A stretch of 64,000 bases of DNA. Origin: Arachnopeziza araneosa. Lineage: Eukaryota > Ascomycota > Leotiomycetes > Helotiales > Arachnopezizaceae. Shown piece after piece: positions 22,449-33,646 of this stretch (position 1 is the first letter of the stretch; every line of letters starts with the position of its first letter). Below the pieces are notes generated by a model. That model was not told where the DNA came from. It saw only the letters and a list, made by a program, of their open reading frames with translations, and ran no database searches. Location: NCBI GenBank assembly GCA_003988855.1, contig QYAI01000150.1:144375-208374 (forward strand), written 5' to 3'. The position numbers and the translations under genes are program-made.

Positions 22449-24073
22449 TTACTGAACAGAATAAATCCCAAGATTGGACGCCACCACATGCTCAAAGTGG
22501 GCGGAACTTGCTTTGCCGGAAGGCCACCAGACCTGCAGATGATACGTCAGTTTAGTAAGATCAAGAGGATTGCTGAAGATTACCAATTCAGTGGCTCCAC
22601 ATTTCTCCCCGGAATGTTTGCACCTTGATACCACGACTTGGCTTTTGGGAACAGGGATGCATCCCATTTCTCTTGCATCTGGTCGCACCAACTCGCTTCT
22701 TGTTCTTCCGTCGCTTCGAGCACATCAATGTTCTCTTGCATACACTTCTTGATGGTGTTGTCCACCCAGAGCGCTTGAACATGAACAGTACTGGGTCCGT
22801 TGGAGAAAGCCCTCGGGGCCTGAGGTCCGTAGAGGAAAAACATGTTGGGGAACTTGGGGATGGCGATGCCGAAACTAGTCCGTGTCCCATTTGCCCAGTG
22901 CTCTTTTCCGTGTGTTCCCCGGGTGTTGAGCTGGCCCGGCTGCCCGTCACGGAATCGAAACCGGTGGCGAGGATTAACGCGTCGACATCAACCGTGCCAG
23001 CAGAGGTTCGCAGCCCAGTCGGTGTCACTTCAATGATGGGGTTCTTGTTCACATCGATTATGTCAACGTGGTCCGCGGAGACGACCTCGTAGAAACGCTG
23101 CTCCAGACTAGGACGCTTTGTCCCCCAAGGATGAGGCTTTTGTTCCGGTGCGAGAAGTTCTGCCTTCTTCGGGTCCGAGACCCGCTTGAGGACTTGTCGC
23201 CTCCAGAACTTGTACGCTTCATCGTTGGCTTTCTCATCGAAGAGCATGTCTTTGTAGGTTGCCAACCAGAATGGTCTTGCTCCCATAAATCCGTGTAAAA
23301 GGCCTCGCGCCCCTCCGGAGTATCGTCGAAAGTGTTCTTCTTGGAGAAGTCGAACAGAAATCCTGCAAAGGTTGTTGGAATAAGCTCGAACTCCTTCTGA
23401 TAAGTCCCGTCGTTCTTTTTGGCTTGTTCCTCAGCTGGGTCAAGTTTGGATTGTCTCATAGGCAGACACATGTTTGGAGTGCGTTGATACAGTGTGTAAT
23501 GCTCTGTCTGAGGAGCAAGCTCCTGGCAGAGCTGAATGCCCGTTGCGCCAGTACCAATCTGTGCAACCCGTTTGCCTTTCAGATTCACACCATAGCGAGG
23601 CCAGACAGCAGAGTGGAAGATGTCGCCCTTGAAATCGCCAAGGTTCTTGATTGGAGGTGTGTAGCGCTTTGCAGCGAAGCCGATACATGGAATGAACCAC
23701 TTTGCATAGACGTATTCGCCGTCTGAAGTCTCGACGAGCCACTTGCCACGTAGTCAAAGTATCGCATGATTTCTTTGCCACTGGGATACCTCTCGGTAAA
23801 GGTGAAATCTCGCCAGAGTTCCTCATCGTAGAGCTGATAGATTGGTACGGCGCTGTCCACGCGCGCGCCAGGATAGCGGTTCCAGAACCAGATCCCACCG
23901 CTCGCCGACCCTTTCTCGTAGATCTTACACTTGAGGCCTTGCTTACAAAGCATACGGAAGATTAGCACGTTGTTCGCCAAAATATATATGATGTACTTGT
24001 TCATAACCGAAAACGAGCCGAAGCCAGAGCCCACAAGAAGGACATCTAGTTCAGGAACGTTGACTGAACCCAT
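22449..24073 (-). pseudogene. FAD-dependent Baeyer-Villiger monooxygenase, broken
   Basis: The minus strand carries most of a flavin monooxygenase in pieces. First comes the FAD-binding VLLVGSGFGS, then KCKIYEKGSASGGIWFWNRY and PGARVDSAVPIYQ. After YFDYV, about 25 codons normally present in the family are missing and the frame changes (near 23752). Next come CIGFAAKRYTPPIK, then the NADPH-binding GKRVAQIGTGATG. The frame changes again near 23288 into RPFWLATYKDMLFDEKAN and DALILATGFDSVTG, and near 22890 into FPNMFFLYGPQAP. The last part (about 22580-22620) is followed by an intron-like GTAATC..GCAG, and the tail (GIYSVQ end at 22449) needs a further frame change. The intact enzyme would oxidise ketones to esters using NADPH and O2. 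At least four lesions make it non-functional. Confidence 0.8.
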
Positions 24074-25138
24074 CTCGGAAGGTTCCTCGGTGAGCCTATA
24101 ACGTAAAAAGGTTTTTGACAGGAAAGAATACTATCGAAATGCAACTCGCTTATAGTACCTCTATTAATCAAAAAGGGCAGAAGGCCCTATATACGCATAT
24201 CGCAAACGCGCAACAGCAATTCCGCCCTAAGATAGCCATGATTTCCCCAACTTCGCCAATTTCTTCGAGGGGGGATTCGATTCAAACATTCCCGGGAGAA
24301 GGGAAGATTGGGGTTGGGCATCTCCATCTGGCCGGGAGGGCAATCTAGTCAACTGGGTCTTCGGGGAGGGTTGGTGATGGGGCTCTAAAGTGGCCCAAAG
24401 AGGAAATTCTAGGCGCTGGTCGACGTCACCATCTTCGTCGAGCCTCATACTCCACAACCCACGTAGCCTATACATTCGCTCTGTGGGATTAGGGGTACGC
24501 ACCAGATCCGAGGTTACGGTAATCATTTCCAGTCCTGTGGCGAGACTCCACAGGGTTACTTGTTGTGGTTGCTTGTGATCACGTGATCCGGATCTCTCTC
24601 CCCAATCATAATTATCGATGTCTGCAATTGATATCTAACACTAGCTATCATATGTTGTATCAAAACTGCCCATGGCTTTTGACCCTTTGCAGTCTGGATT
24701 CTGTATCTGGTTTATTACTTGTTTTGGCTGGTTTACTTGCACCATCGTCGACGGGTTGAGTGTGCATGGTCCTCAACCTGCCCGTTCGCAGAAGTAAATT
24801 CTAAAGTTTAGACTACAAACACATTTTCCGATGGAATATGAGTGTTGAATTGCGGACGAATGTGCTTCGTATCACTTTGAATGGCATGAAGGGGGCAAAT
24901 ATCTAAGGCATATTCTTGAGTTGAGTCAGCATTGGAATTCCACAACGATCTGCCCGATTGGATGCGGAACTAGACTAGACAATTTTCTTCAAGTTCGAGA
25001 TCATTTCCCTAAAATTCATGGAAGGTTGGTTGCCTGAAAGCAGCGAGGATCTGAAGTAATAGATGTCAAGTCGATGAACCCATCTCTCATTACCCATGTC
25101 TTTGAGATGAGTGATTTCGCAAGGACAGCAAAGTAAAG
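24074..25138. other. Spacer
   Basis: No gene supported. Plus-strand frames at 24115-24580 lack recognised domains. Confidence 0.35.
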
Positions 25139-25924
25139 ATGGAAACAGACCCCAACGCTGTATTTTCCATAGACATTGAAACCCCAACCCACTTTACAGG
25201 CGGTAGAGCTGAACCAATCGAGGTCAGTGTTGTGGATGGCAATGGTACGTTCATAGTAGACACAATCATCGACTACAACTTAACTGTTGCCCGAAATGTT
25301 CGAACAATACTCCACGCCCAAAGTATTCGACCGCAGGTTCTATACGCTTGTGAAGGTACTCGGTCATCCAAGCAACAATCGCATTACAGGGCTTAAACTA
25401 ACCGAGATCGTCTAGGCGCTCCAAAAGCAGGCATGAAAGAAAGCTCAATACTTATCGACTGGTCTATGTGTAGGTTCGGTTGGTTCGGATTGCGTCGGAT
25501 CATAGAAATAGCAGGAGATGTTTCATGCTTACCAACAAAGAGTAACTGTTGGGGTATCCCTCGAGAATGGAAGATGAACATGCCCGGACTGCGCTGTAGA
25601 TTGGAAGATTTGTTTCCATCGGGTTTCCCGGAGGACTTTCTTGTTGGGAAGAATCATATGTCACTTCTAGATACCTATATGCTGCGGAAGATCGCATTTC
25701 GATTTTTCCAGCTAGGCCCGAGGAGGCCAGGAGGCAATAGGGATAATCTTGTAGTGGCTTATCATGGTGTGGTCACGTGCCTTGGCCGAAACCGAAAGTC
25801 GAAGTTGTGGCAATTGTACGTACAAGATGGGGAGAGCAAATTGACTATGGAAGAGGGCCCTTGGACGCATTTTGGAGATGTCTGGGTAGTGACAAAGACT
25901 AAAAGCAGATTAGGCGCTCGTTAA
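25139..25924 (+). pseudogene. Exonuclease-like (DEDD, RNase H-like fold) gene, broken
   Basis: It starts METDPNAVFSIDIET; the DIET is the first acidic motif of DEDD 3'-5' exonucleases, followed by GGRAEPIEVSVVDGNG. A frame change near 25320 leads to FYTLVKVLGHPSNNRITGL, then an in-frame TAG near 25411 and another frame change near 25420. From there ESSILIDWSMCRF, SNCWGIPREWKMNMPG and SLLDTYMLRKIAF continue to the stop at 25924. The last stretches resemble a fungal family of exonuclease-like proteins. Three lesions within 100 bases rule out a working product. Nuclease activity of the family is inferred. Confidence 0.5.
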
Positions 25925-26075
25925 AGACTTATTATAATAAGATACGCGCTACCAAGTTCGCTGTTTGCTGTGTTCGGCTAATTGTCAGTAGTGTATGGAT
26001 AATCCTCGGTTTAATATGCCAGGTAAGCGCAATTAATTATATGAATAATAATAAGCCGGATTTTTGACTAACTTC

Positions 26076-26253
26076 GGGAGGGTGGCCGAGTGGTTATGGC
26101 GTGTGGTGCGTTCTCACATTCGCTTAACCATACAAGCATTGCATACTAATATTAGTGATAGGCTCAAGAAACGATTTTCGTATCTTTCTAATTTAAAAAT
26201 TAGTGTGCTTTCTCATAGGGAAACCTGCAGGGGTTCGAATCCCCTTCCTCTCA
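26076..26253 (+). tRNA. Type II tRNA-like Pol III gene (Ser/Leu class) with a long internal insert
   Basis: The acceptor stem GGGAGGG (26076-26082) pairs with TCCTCTC (26246-26252, two G-U pairs), with discriminator A at 26253. The A box TGGCCGAGTGG (26083-26093) and B box GGTTCGAATCC (26232-26242) are perfect. The T arm is AGGGG/CCCCT with loop TTCGAAT. A short variable-arm hairpin AGG-GAAA-CCT lies near 26217-26226, as in tRNA-Ser/Leu. At 178 nt it is about 90 nt too long. The extra AT-rich part lies in the anticodon region, so an intron is likely, but I cannot place a standard anticodon loop with U33. The isotype is therefore unassigned and the gene may be a pseudo-tRNA. Confidence 0.55.
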
Positions 26254-26268
26254 TTTTAAATTTTTTTT
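26254..26268 (+). terminator. Pol III T-run terminator
   Basis: TTTT, then AAA, then eight T directly after the tRNA discriminator base: a standard Pol III stop signal on the coding strand. Confidence 0.6.
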
Positions 26269-26689
26269 CTTTTATGATCCTTACTTAGCAATGCTTTTGA
26301 GAGAATGCCCTTTGCATTCTTAATTTGCGACTGCGAACAGGCGAAGATTGACATTTGCACATTTTTTTGGTTATAAAATCACTAAAATTAGACTTAGCAC
26401 CATGGACAGCGGTAACCAACATTGGCATCGAAATGGCGCCAGGCCGATGCCAGCGATGCAAGGTTGGTGCCATTAAAAGAATATTCATTTATTTAAACCT
26501 TTAATTTTTTAATAAGATTATACACACCGCTTTTTCAATTCGAATTTGTTTTCAAATCTTCTGCTATCTCAGATCTTTTATTGTTAAAACTCCACTTTTC
26601 AACCCTGGACGCAATCAGCTCAATCTATGAGCGCTATGTTACTGCTTCTTGTATTTTACCTTGCGAAAAGCACTCGACTCTACAGAGCG
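26269..26689. other. Spacer
   Basis: AT-rich, nothing recognised. Confidence 0.35.
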
Positions 26690-27080
26690 TGTCGTTCTAG
26701 AAGCTCTTCAGGTGACGGGCGAGCTTTTTTGCCTTTGTACTTCTCCCAAAGACCACAGATCTCCTCAGGCACAGATTCGAGCTAGTTAGCAAGTTGGAAC
26801 AGAAGCGAGCATAGCATTCTTTCCGTATGTTGCTTTTCGAAGTTCCGGAAGTCAAAAAGAAGTAGAGTATAGCAGAAGTTGTCGGTAGCTCCGGTTTAGC
26901 TATAATTAACCGTGATATACGTTGGAGGTGCTGGATAACTGCAGCGTGTGCTGTGTCAGTAAGGTAGAAGACCAATGTGTACCTTCATGTTAGGGGTTAC
27001 CCCATGTTAGAGTTCAAGGCCAGTGAAAGGTGGAGAGACTCACCAGATAATGATCTTTCCTGCACCCGCTGTCTTGCTAT
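26690..27080 (-). pseudogene. NACHT-like P-loop NTPase fragment
   Basis: Read on the minus strand, AGAGK followed by III lies near 27060, resembling a P-loop whose Thr/Ser is lost, next to a GTGAGT donor. Downstream, 26697-26975 reads AILYFFLTSG with a following RKECYARFCSNLL, like the strand and helix after the P-loop in fungal NACHT-ankyrin or NACHT-TPR proteins. The reading then shifts frame to PEEICGLWEKYKGKKARPSPEELL. There is no start, no repeat domain and no intact reading frame. Fungal NACHT proteins are NLR-like sensors; this one is only a remnant. Confidence 0.35.
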
Positions 27081-28470
27081 GTCAGTGAGTTGCCAAAAAA
27101 GAAAAAGGTGATTGATGATGATGTACTTACGGATTGCATACAGCCAGAACCTCGCGTGATCTCCCTCTACCCATTATGAGAACTCTCTACCTTCCGCAAG
27201 CCAGAGGCCAGTTCCCATTTGCTGGAGCCTGCAGGCATTGAAGAAGTTGGCCTCAAAATCAATGGTCGGGGGCCAAGAGAGCGTCTTGTGGTAGCGGTCC
27301 GCTGCAGCCATGGTCAGCAAGAATTGTTAATTGCGGGGCCTGCCAAAACGACATACCCTGGTGCTTCTCTTTCTGGCCCACCGTCATCTCGTCCGATGCA
27401 CGCAAGATATCGGTGATGTGAGTACTAATAAGCAGAAGTTCGCAGCGAGGCTTATCTTGCCCGTGCTGCAAATCACCTAAGGCTTGGTGGAGATAGTCGT
27501 TTACGACACGAGAGCGTTCTACGCTTGTGTTAACCGAGAACTCCGGTCAAGAAAAAGGAATGATATTGAGGGTGGGTAAAAGGATGTTGATTCTTTAGAA
27601 GAGAATCCGATATGAAACTCCTCTTTTATGCACGCTTTCTCAAGCCGCTCCTTCCTTGTGTTCACAGGTCACCTCTGCACTCACAACTGAGAAACATGGT
27701 TTTCATTAAATGTAATTTGCTATAGAGACTCGCACTTTGGGCTAACTACATGTTTTTGTATTAATCCCGAGCTCGGAAACTTCACTGATATCTACCTATC
27801 TCTCCCAGACTTTTCACGAACTGTCTTGAATTTACGCAGAGCTTGTAACATGTTAGATTTTGATCTTGCGTGTTTGAAGCAGCTGAGCTTTTAGTTATGG
27901 CTTTGGGCGCTTTTTGATGTCTGAGTCGCAACTCCTATCTTGTATCCAAAAAACGGAATTTCAGAATGCTGTTGTTTATTCGAATCGGAAGGATGAATTG
28001 AAGTGTTAAAGTCGAGAATCAAAGTTGAGAATCAAATTTAAAAATTAAAATCCATAAGAGAGTGGATCAGAAAAGACAGAGCAGTGGGACAGGAGTGAGG
28101 CTTGAGTTTTGCTCTTAGTAATGGGCTGAAAACCTATTGACATATATATTCCCGGCTGTGACCCAAGCTGTCCTTGATCGCGAGGTAGCCAATTTGCGCT
28201 TTTGCTCCGAGGTGCCTACCTCCATTCGCCTCAGGCTTCTTCTCTTGTGCATTTCTGTTACTTGACAGCCTCAGAAATACTTGTACCACCCATCAGTCAA
28301 CCAAGACCGACAGACGGGTTTCAAGGAAGGGATTTTACCACCGTGGCCACTTTTCAGTCATTCGCTGATAATTGCTCAAGGCATTTAGGAGCTCACGTGG
28401 ATGCAAAACTCCCCTCTGAGGTCTCCAAATTTCAATTCGCATCGAATCTTTCGAAAGAGCTTCTGCAAAC
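27081..28470. other. Spacer
   Basis: Possibly the 5' part of the decayed NACHT-like gene up to about 27500 (minus strand, no clear motif). Beyond that, AT-rich DNA with nothing recognised. Confidence 0.3.
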
Positions 28471-29064
28471 ATGTCGTCTCTTCCCAAAGATACCCTTCAC
28501 TTCCCAGCCGAGCATCGGCCATTTCTGTTACAGCCCGAGTACTTCCCAGTCATCAGCTCTGTCATTGTTACAATTGTTCCAACATGGCTTGGAGTAGGAG
28601 GACTCATTGTCTCTCCACCTAGATGCTTCAACGACAGAGGGAAGCTAATTGCTGTCGCCCGACTCAATCATGTGGAGTGGCATCCGCTTGGAGAGGACGC
28701 AGTTTGGTGTGGAAAGGTAAAGCTTTGAATAGATTGGGTTTATAGTCCTCTTCAGCTCGCTTCTAGCTTCTAAAACTATCATATATTTCCCTTGTGCTGG
28801 CATTCATCCTTCCTAACGAACAAAATAACCCCGTTGGATATAATACAAGTTTTTCGTCGAAGACCGCTGTTGAGTGGGATTATTGCATCAACTAGTTTTG
28901 TGCCACTAAGAGTGAAGTTGATGCCAAACGCTACACCTACGAGCCTTGTCTACTTGAGAATGAACTTCCCACAGATTCTAAACTATTTATTCACCGTTCG
29001 AACCCGTCTCAGAATGGAAGGCATGGCTTCCTTGAATACCCAGAAAACTCGTATTTGCGGTGAC
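28471..29064 (+). CDS. Uncertain gene or relic, unknown family
   Basis: The ATG at 28471 opens 82 coding-like codons (MSSLPKDTLHFPAEHRPF...) ending at a plausible GTAAAG donor at 28717. A second coherent frame, 28908-29064, with RYTYEPCLLENELPTDSKLF ends at TGA. I could not find an acceptor that joins them in phase without stops. Either a poorly modelled two-exon gene or a decayed one. No domain recognised. Confidence 0.25.
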
Positions 29065-30192
29065 TGAACCAGCCGGGCTGGTTGGGGAATTCATATTGAC
29101 GAAGGGCCCGATTATTTCAGAATTATTTTGCTGAATCTAGGAATTCTTGTTATCAGTGGCATTTTTGCATTGATATGGAGTTTTCTGAAACGTGATTTTC
29201 AAGGCGCTTTCGGGTTTGCTTGTTGGGTTGTCGTAATATTGAATTCTGTCAGGGCAGTGTTTATTGCAAAATGGAAAGAGGAATGAGGTAAAAAATGTTA
29301 GCAATAATTTAATTAAAGCTGTAAAACGAGAAAAGAGAGGCAGTGGGGCTTTCTCGACCCGTCTCGTTGGAAACAAGATTCTCTTGAATGGTGGGAATCT
29401 AGGTGGAAGCTGGACGCTTAGTCAGAGAGTCTTCCACCAGTCAGGAACACAATTATGTTCGGGATGCCCGCTGCTCAGTATAGCTACCAAGGCCTAGAAT
29501 GAATGATTCCCGGGCTAAGAATCGAGAACTCGCATCGCTAACAAAGTGAAGTGATTTCAGTGGCTGAGCTCGTATGCTTGACATCCGGCTGGGCATCAGG
29601 GTGGCGGAGCAACTCGAATGACGAAGGAAGAAAGCATGAAGCTGGGCTTGGAGAACGGTCAGCCAGTGCAGAGGTGAAAGGAGAATGACATTCATAGTTT
29701 GCGCATGCCACGATAATCCTTACTCTGGGCTTGAACGGCATTGGACAGAAAGTAAGTACAATTGCCACGTTATCGATGGGATGGAAATGGTTGGGAGTTG
29801 CTTGTTGATAGAGCCGGTGTTTTGCCTAACGGGAGTTTTTGGAAGGGTGGTGGGCGGTGAAGGTCATTCACCCAAAATAGCCTAGCTTCTCGCTTAGCTT
29901 GGACTTTGGAATTTTGGCTCAGCCAAAATTATTTTGTAAAAGAGGACAGCCGCTGCTGATTCTTTCATTTCTCTTGCAATACCTTCTCCACTCCTTCATT
30001 TTCGCTCTGTTGGTTGATCCTTTGATCCCGGGCCAGATCAAAGGCATAAACAAACCTCAGCCTCTAGATCCCACCTGTCGGTTCCCTAAAGACCCCCCTC
30101 CCACACGGACCAGAAGTCCTATCTTAGCGCCGCCACTGCTGAAAAAAGTCTTCTAATCTTCGACCGCCCCTCCTCTTCTTCCCTTCTACACT
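29065..30192. other. Promoter region of the elongation factor 3 gene
   Basis: No gene seen. The last 200 bases (29950-30190) are rich in C and T on the coding strand, typical of the leader of a highly expressed fungal gene. Confidence 0.4.
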
Positions 30193-33100
30193 ATGCCAGC
30201 TGTTACAGATTCTTCTTCAGCAACCGCCAGCATGTCGTCCAAGGAGAATAAGAACAGCCAAAAGGTTCTTGATGAGCTGATGGCCAAGTTGACCATCTCT
30301 AAGGCTCAAGATGATATTAATTCTGCGACGCACAACCTTGCCGTGTTCGTAAACTCGCCCATCGAGGAGAACGACGCCCCCACCAAGTAAGTGGATAAAC
30401 ATCCCATTTTTGCTAATCTTTCACCTTCGTTGCGAAAGAGTCTGTCGAGAAATATAATCGCAGATCTCTTGGCAATTTATTCTGTTGATAGTGGAAAATT
30501 TTGCCCACGCATTGCTGACATTACTATCTTTAGGACGGTCGATGCCCTCAAGAAGCAACTCACCAACAAGAAGGACGCCAACGTCCGTGAACGTGCTTGC
30601 AATGCGATTCAGGCAATCGCAGACCATGCCGAAACCTCTGCCTCCGTAGAGCCATATTTGGTCACCCTCCTCCCACTCACTTTGGCCGCCGTCGGTGATA
30701 AGATGGTCCCAGTCAAAAATGCTGCTCAACGTGCTTCTGCCAGCATCATCAAGGCTATCAATCCCAACGCTATCAAGTCTGCTCTACCCCCCATAATCAA
30801 CTCTATCCTTACCGCACAGAAATGGCCAGAAAAGATCACCGGTCTCACTCTCGTTGAGATTTTGGTTACCTCTGCTCCTACACAACTTGCTCTTCGTGTC
30901 CCAGATCTTATCCCAGTTGTCTCCGAATCAATGTGGGATACCAAACCTGAAGTCAAGAAGATGGCCTATGGTACAATGGAGAAACTCTGCGGTCTGATTG
31001 TCAACAAGGATATCGAGCGATTCATTCCCGAACTTATCAAGTGTATTGCCAAGCCAGAGAATGTTCCCGAGACTGTTCACTTGCTCGGTGCTACCACTTT
31101 CGTCACCGATGTTCACGAGCCTACTTTGGCTATCATGGTTCCTCTGCTGGATCGTGGTCTCGTTGAGCGTGAAACAGCTATCAAGCGAAAATCTGCTGTT
31201 ATCGTTGACAACATGTGCAAGCTTGTCGAAGATCCTCAAATTGTTGCTTCTTTCTTGCCAAAGTTGATGCCTGCTCTTACCAAAAACTACGAGAATTTGG
31301 CTGATCCTGAGGCTCGTGAGAAGACCAAACAAGCTCTTGATACTCTTGTTCGTGTAGGTGATGTTAAGGATGGAAAGATTCCCGAAGTCTCACACGCCGG
31401 TGATATCTCTACAGTAAATGCTATCTTGAAAGATGTCCTCTCAAACAAGCACAAGGCCGCTGTTGAGAAATTTGTTCCAGCGCTCACATATATTTCTGCC
31501 ATTGCTGGTCAGCTTATTGACGAGAAGGATGCTGATTCTACCACCTGGTCCACAAATCTAAAGCCGTACCTTGCCGCGATTGTCGGAGGTGACGCTCAAG
31601 GGGTCGTTGATACTCTCCGAAAGCGTGCTTCTCCAGGAGCTGAGGCCGAGGATGAAGAGGAAGCTGATGACGAGGAGGGAGAAGATCTCTGCAATTGCAC
31701 ATTCAACTTGGCATATGGTGCCAAGATTCTTCTTAATCAAACGCATCTAAGACTGAAGCGTGGGCAACGATACGGCCTTTGCGGTCCTAACGGTTCTGGA
31801 AAGTCCACTCTCATGCGCGCTATCAATAATGAGCAGGTCGAGGGTTTTCCAAAGAAGAGCGAGGTCAAGACTGTTTTCGTGGAGCACGATTTGGATTCTG
31901 CCGATACTGAATTGACTACAATCGACTGGACCATGAAGAAGCTTGCCGAGGTCGGCATTACCACCTCCCAATCTGACGTCGAGAAACAACTTGGCGAGTT
32001 TGGTTTCACTCCCGAGATGACCAGCAATTTGATCACTGCTCTTTCCGGTGGATGGAAGATGAAGTTAGCCCTTGCACGAGCTGTATTCGAAAACCCCGAT
32101 ATTCTTCTTCTTGATGAGCCAACGAATCACTTGGACGTCAAGAACGTTAAGTGGCTCGAAGACTACCTCATGGCCTCTCCCTGCACATCTATCATTGTTT
32201 CTCACGATACAGGTTTCTTGAACAACGTTTGCCAGCACATTATCAACTACGAGCGATTCAAGCTTAAGCGTTATCGTGGTAACTTGAAGGAGTTCGTCAA
32301 GAAGTGCCCATCTGCTCGTTCGTACTTCGAGCTTGGTGCTTCTGAGATGGAATTTAAGTTCCCTGAGCCTGGTTTCCTCGAGGGTGTTAAGACAAAAGCT
32401 AAGGCCATTATTCGTGTCAGCAAGATGAGCTTTCAATACCCAGGCACACCTAAACCTCAAATTTCCGACATTACATTCCAGTGTTCTCTTGGTTCCCGTA
32501 TTGCCGTCATTGGTCCTAACGGTGCTGGTAAATCTACTCTCATCAATGTTTTGACTGGTGAACTCATCCCAACTACTGGTGATGTTTACACTCATGAGAA
32601 TATCCGTATCGCCTATATCAAGCAACATGCTTTCGCACATATTGATCACCACTTGGAAAAGACACCCTCCGAATACATTCAATGGCGTTTCCAGACTGGT
32701 GAAGATCGTGAGACTATGGATCGTGCCAACAAGATCGTTACCGATGAGGATGAAAATGCCATGTTGAAGATTTACAAGGTTGAGGGCTCTCAACGTCGTG
32801 TCATCGGTATCCACTCCCGTCGTAAGTTCAAGAACTCCTACGAGTATGAGTGTTCATTCGCTCTCGGAGAGAACGTTGGCTTGAAAAACGAGAGATGGAC
32901 ACCCATGATGACTGCCGATAATGCTTGGATTCCCCGTTCGGAAATTTTGGCCTCCCATCAAAAGATGGTTGCCGAAGTTGATCAAAAGGAGGCTCTTGCC
33001 AGTGGTCAATTCAGACCCTTGGTTCGAAAGGAAATCGAGGCTCACGGCGCTAATTTTGGTCTTGATGCTGAATTGATCTCTCATTCCCGTATGTTGGGTC

Positions 33101-33646
33101 TCTCTGGTGGACAACGTGTTAAAGTCGTTCTTGCTGCTTGCTCATGGCAACGACCACATTTAATCGTCTTAGATGAACCTACTAACTATCTGGATCGTGA
33201 TTCTCTTGGTGCTCTGTCTAAGGCCATCAAGTCTTTCGAGGGTGGTGTTATCATTATCACGCACTCCGCTGAATTCACCAAGGATTTGACTGAAGAAGTC
33301 TGGGCTGTTGTAGACGGAAAGATGACGCCATCTGGCCATCACTGGGTTCAAGGTCAAGGCTCTGGTCCAAGACTGAAGGGCGAAGAGGGGGAGGAGGAGG
33401 AGAAGTTCGATGCAATGGGTAAGCTTTCTTATTTTGGGGGGATACATCAATATCATGCTAATATAATATAGGTAACAAGATTGTTTCGACGAAGAAGAAG
33501 GCAAAACTTTCTTCCGCTGAGCTCCGGAAGAAGAAGAAGGACAGAATGGCCAGACGCAAGCGTGGAGAAGAAGTATTTTGTTCGTATACCTATTCCATAT
33601 TTGTAAGGACATAGCTAACGGTTATCTAGCTGATGAGGACGAATAA
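30193..33646 (+). CDS. TEF3: Translation elongation factor 3 (ABC-F ATPase)
   Basis: Four exons: 30193-30386, 30534-33418, 33472-33579 and 33630-33646. Phases join to 1067 aa, close to the 1044-1060 aa of fungal EF3. The N-terminal 60-330 is HEAT-like repeats, then a helical bundle and an acidic stretch at about 428-448 (EAEDEEEADDEEGED). The first ABC domain has Walker A GPNGSGKST (about 482), signature LSGGWKMKLALARA and Walker B ILLLDEPTNHLD. The second has Walker A GPNGAGKST (about 726), a chromodomain-like insert after it, signature LSGGQRVKV and LIVLDEPTNYLD. The C-terminus is a lysine-rich ribosome-binding tail ending EVFSDEDE. EF3 binds the ribosome and uses ATP to help release E-site tRNA; it is essential in fungi. 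The last intron has a GTTCGT donor, chosen because it alone restores the conserved acidic end. Codons are biased as for a highly expressed gene. Confidence 0.97.

Noticed and set aside
32065..32814. Long minus-strand frame inside the EF3 gene
   Set aside because: Shadow of the highly biased coding strand of elongation factor 3; no start context and no domain.
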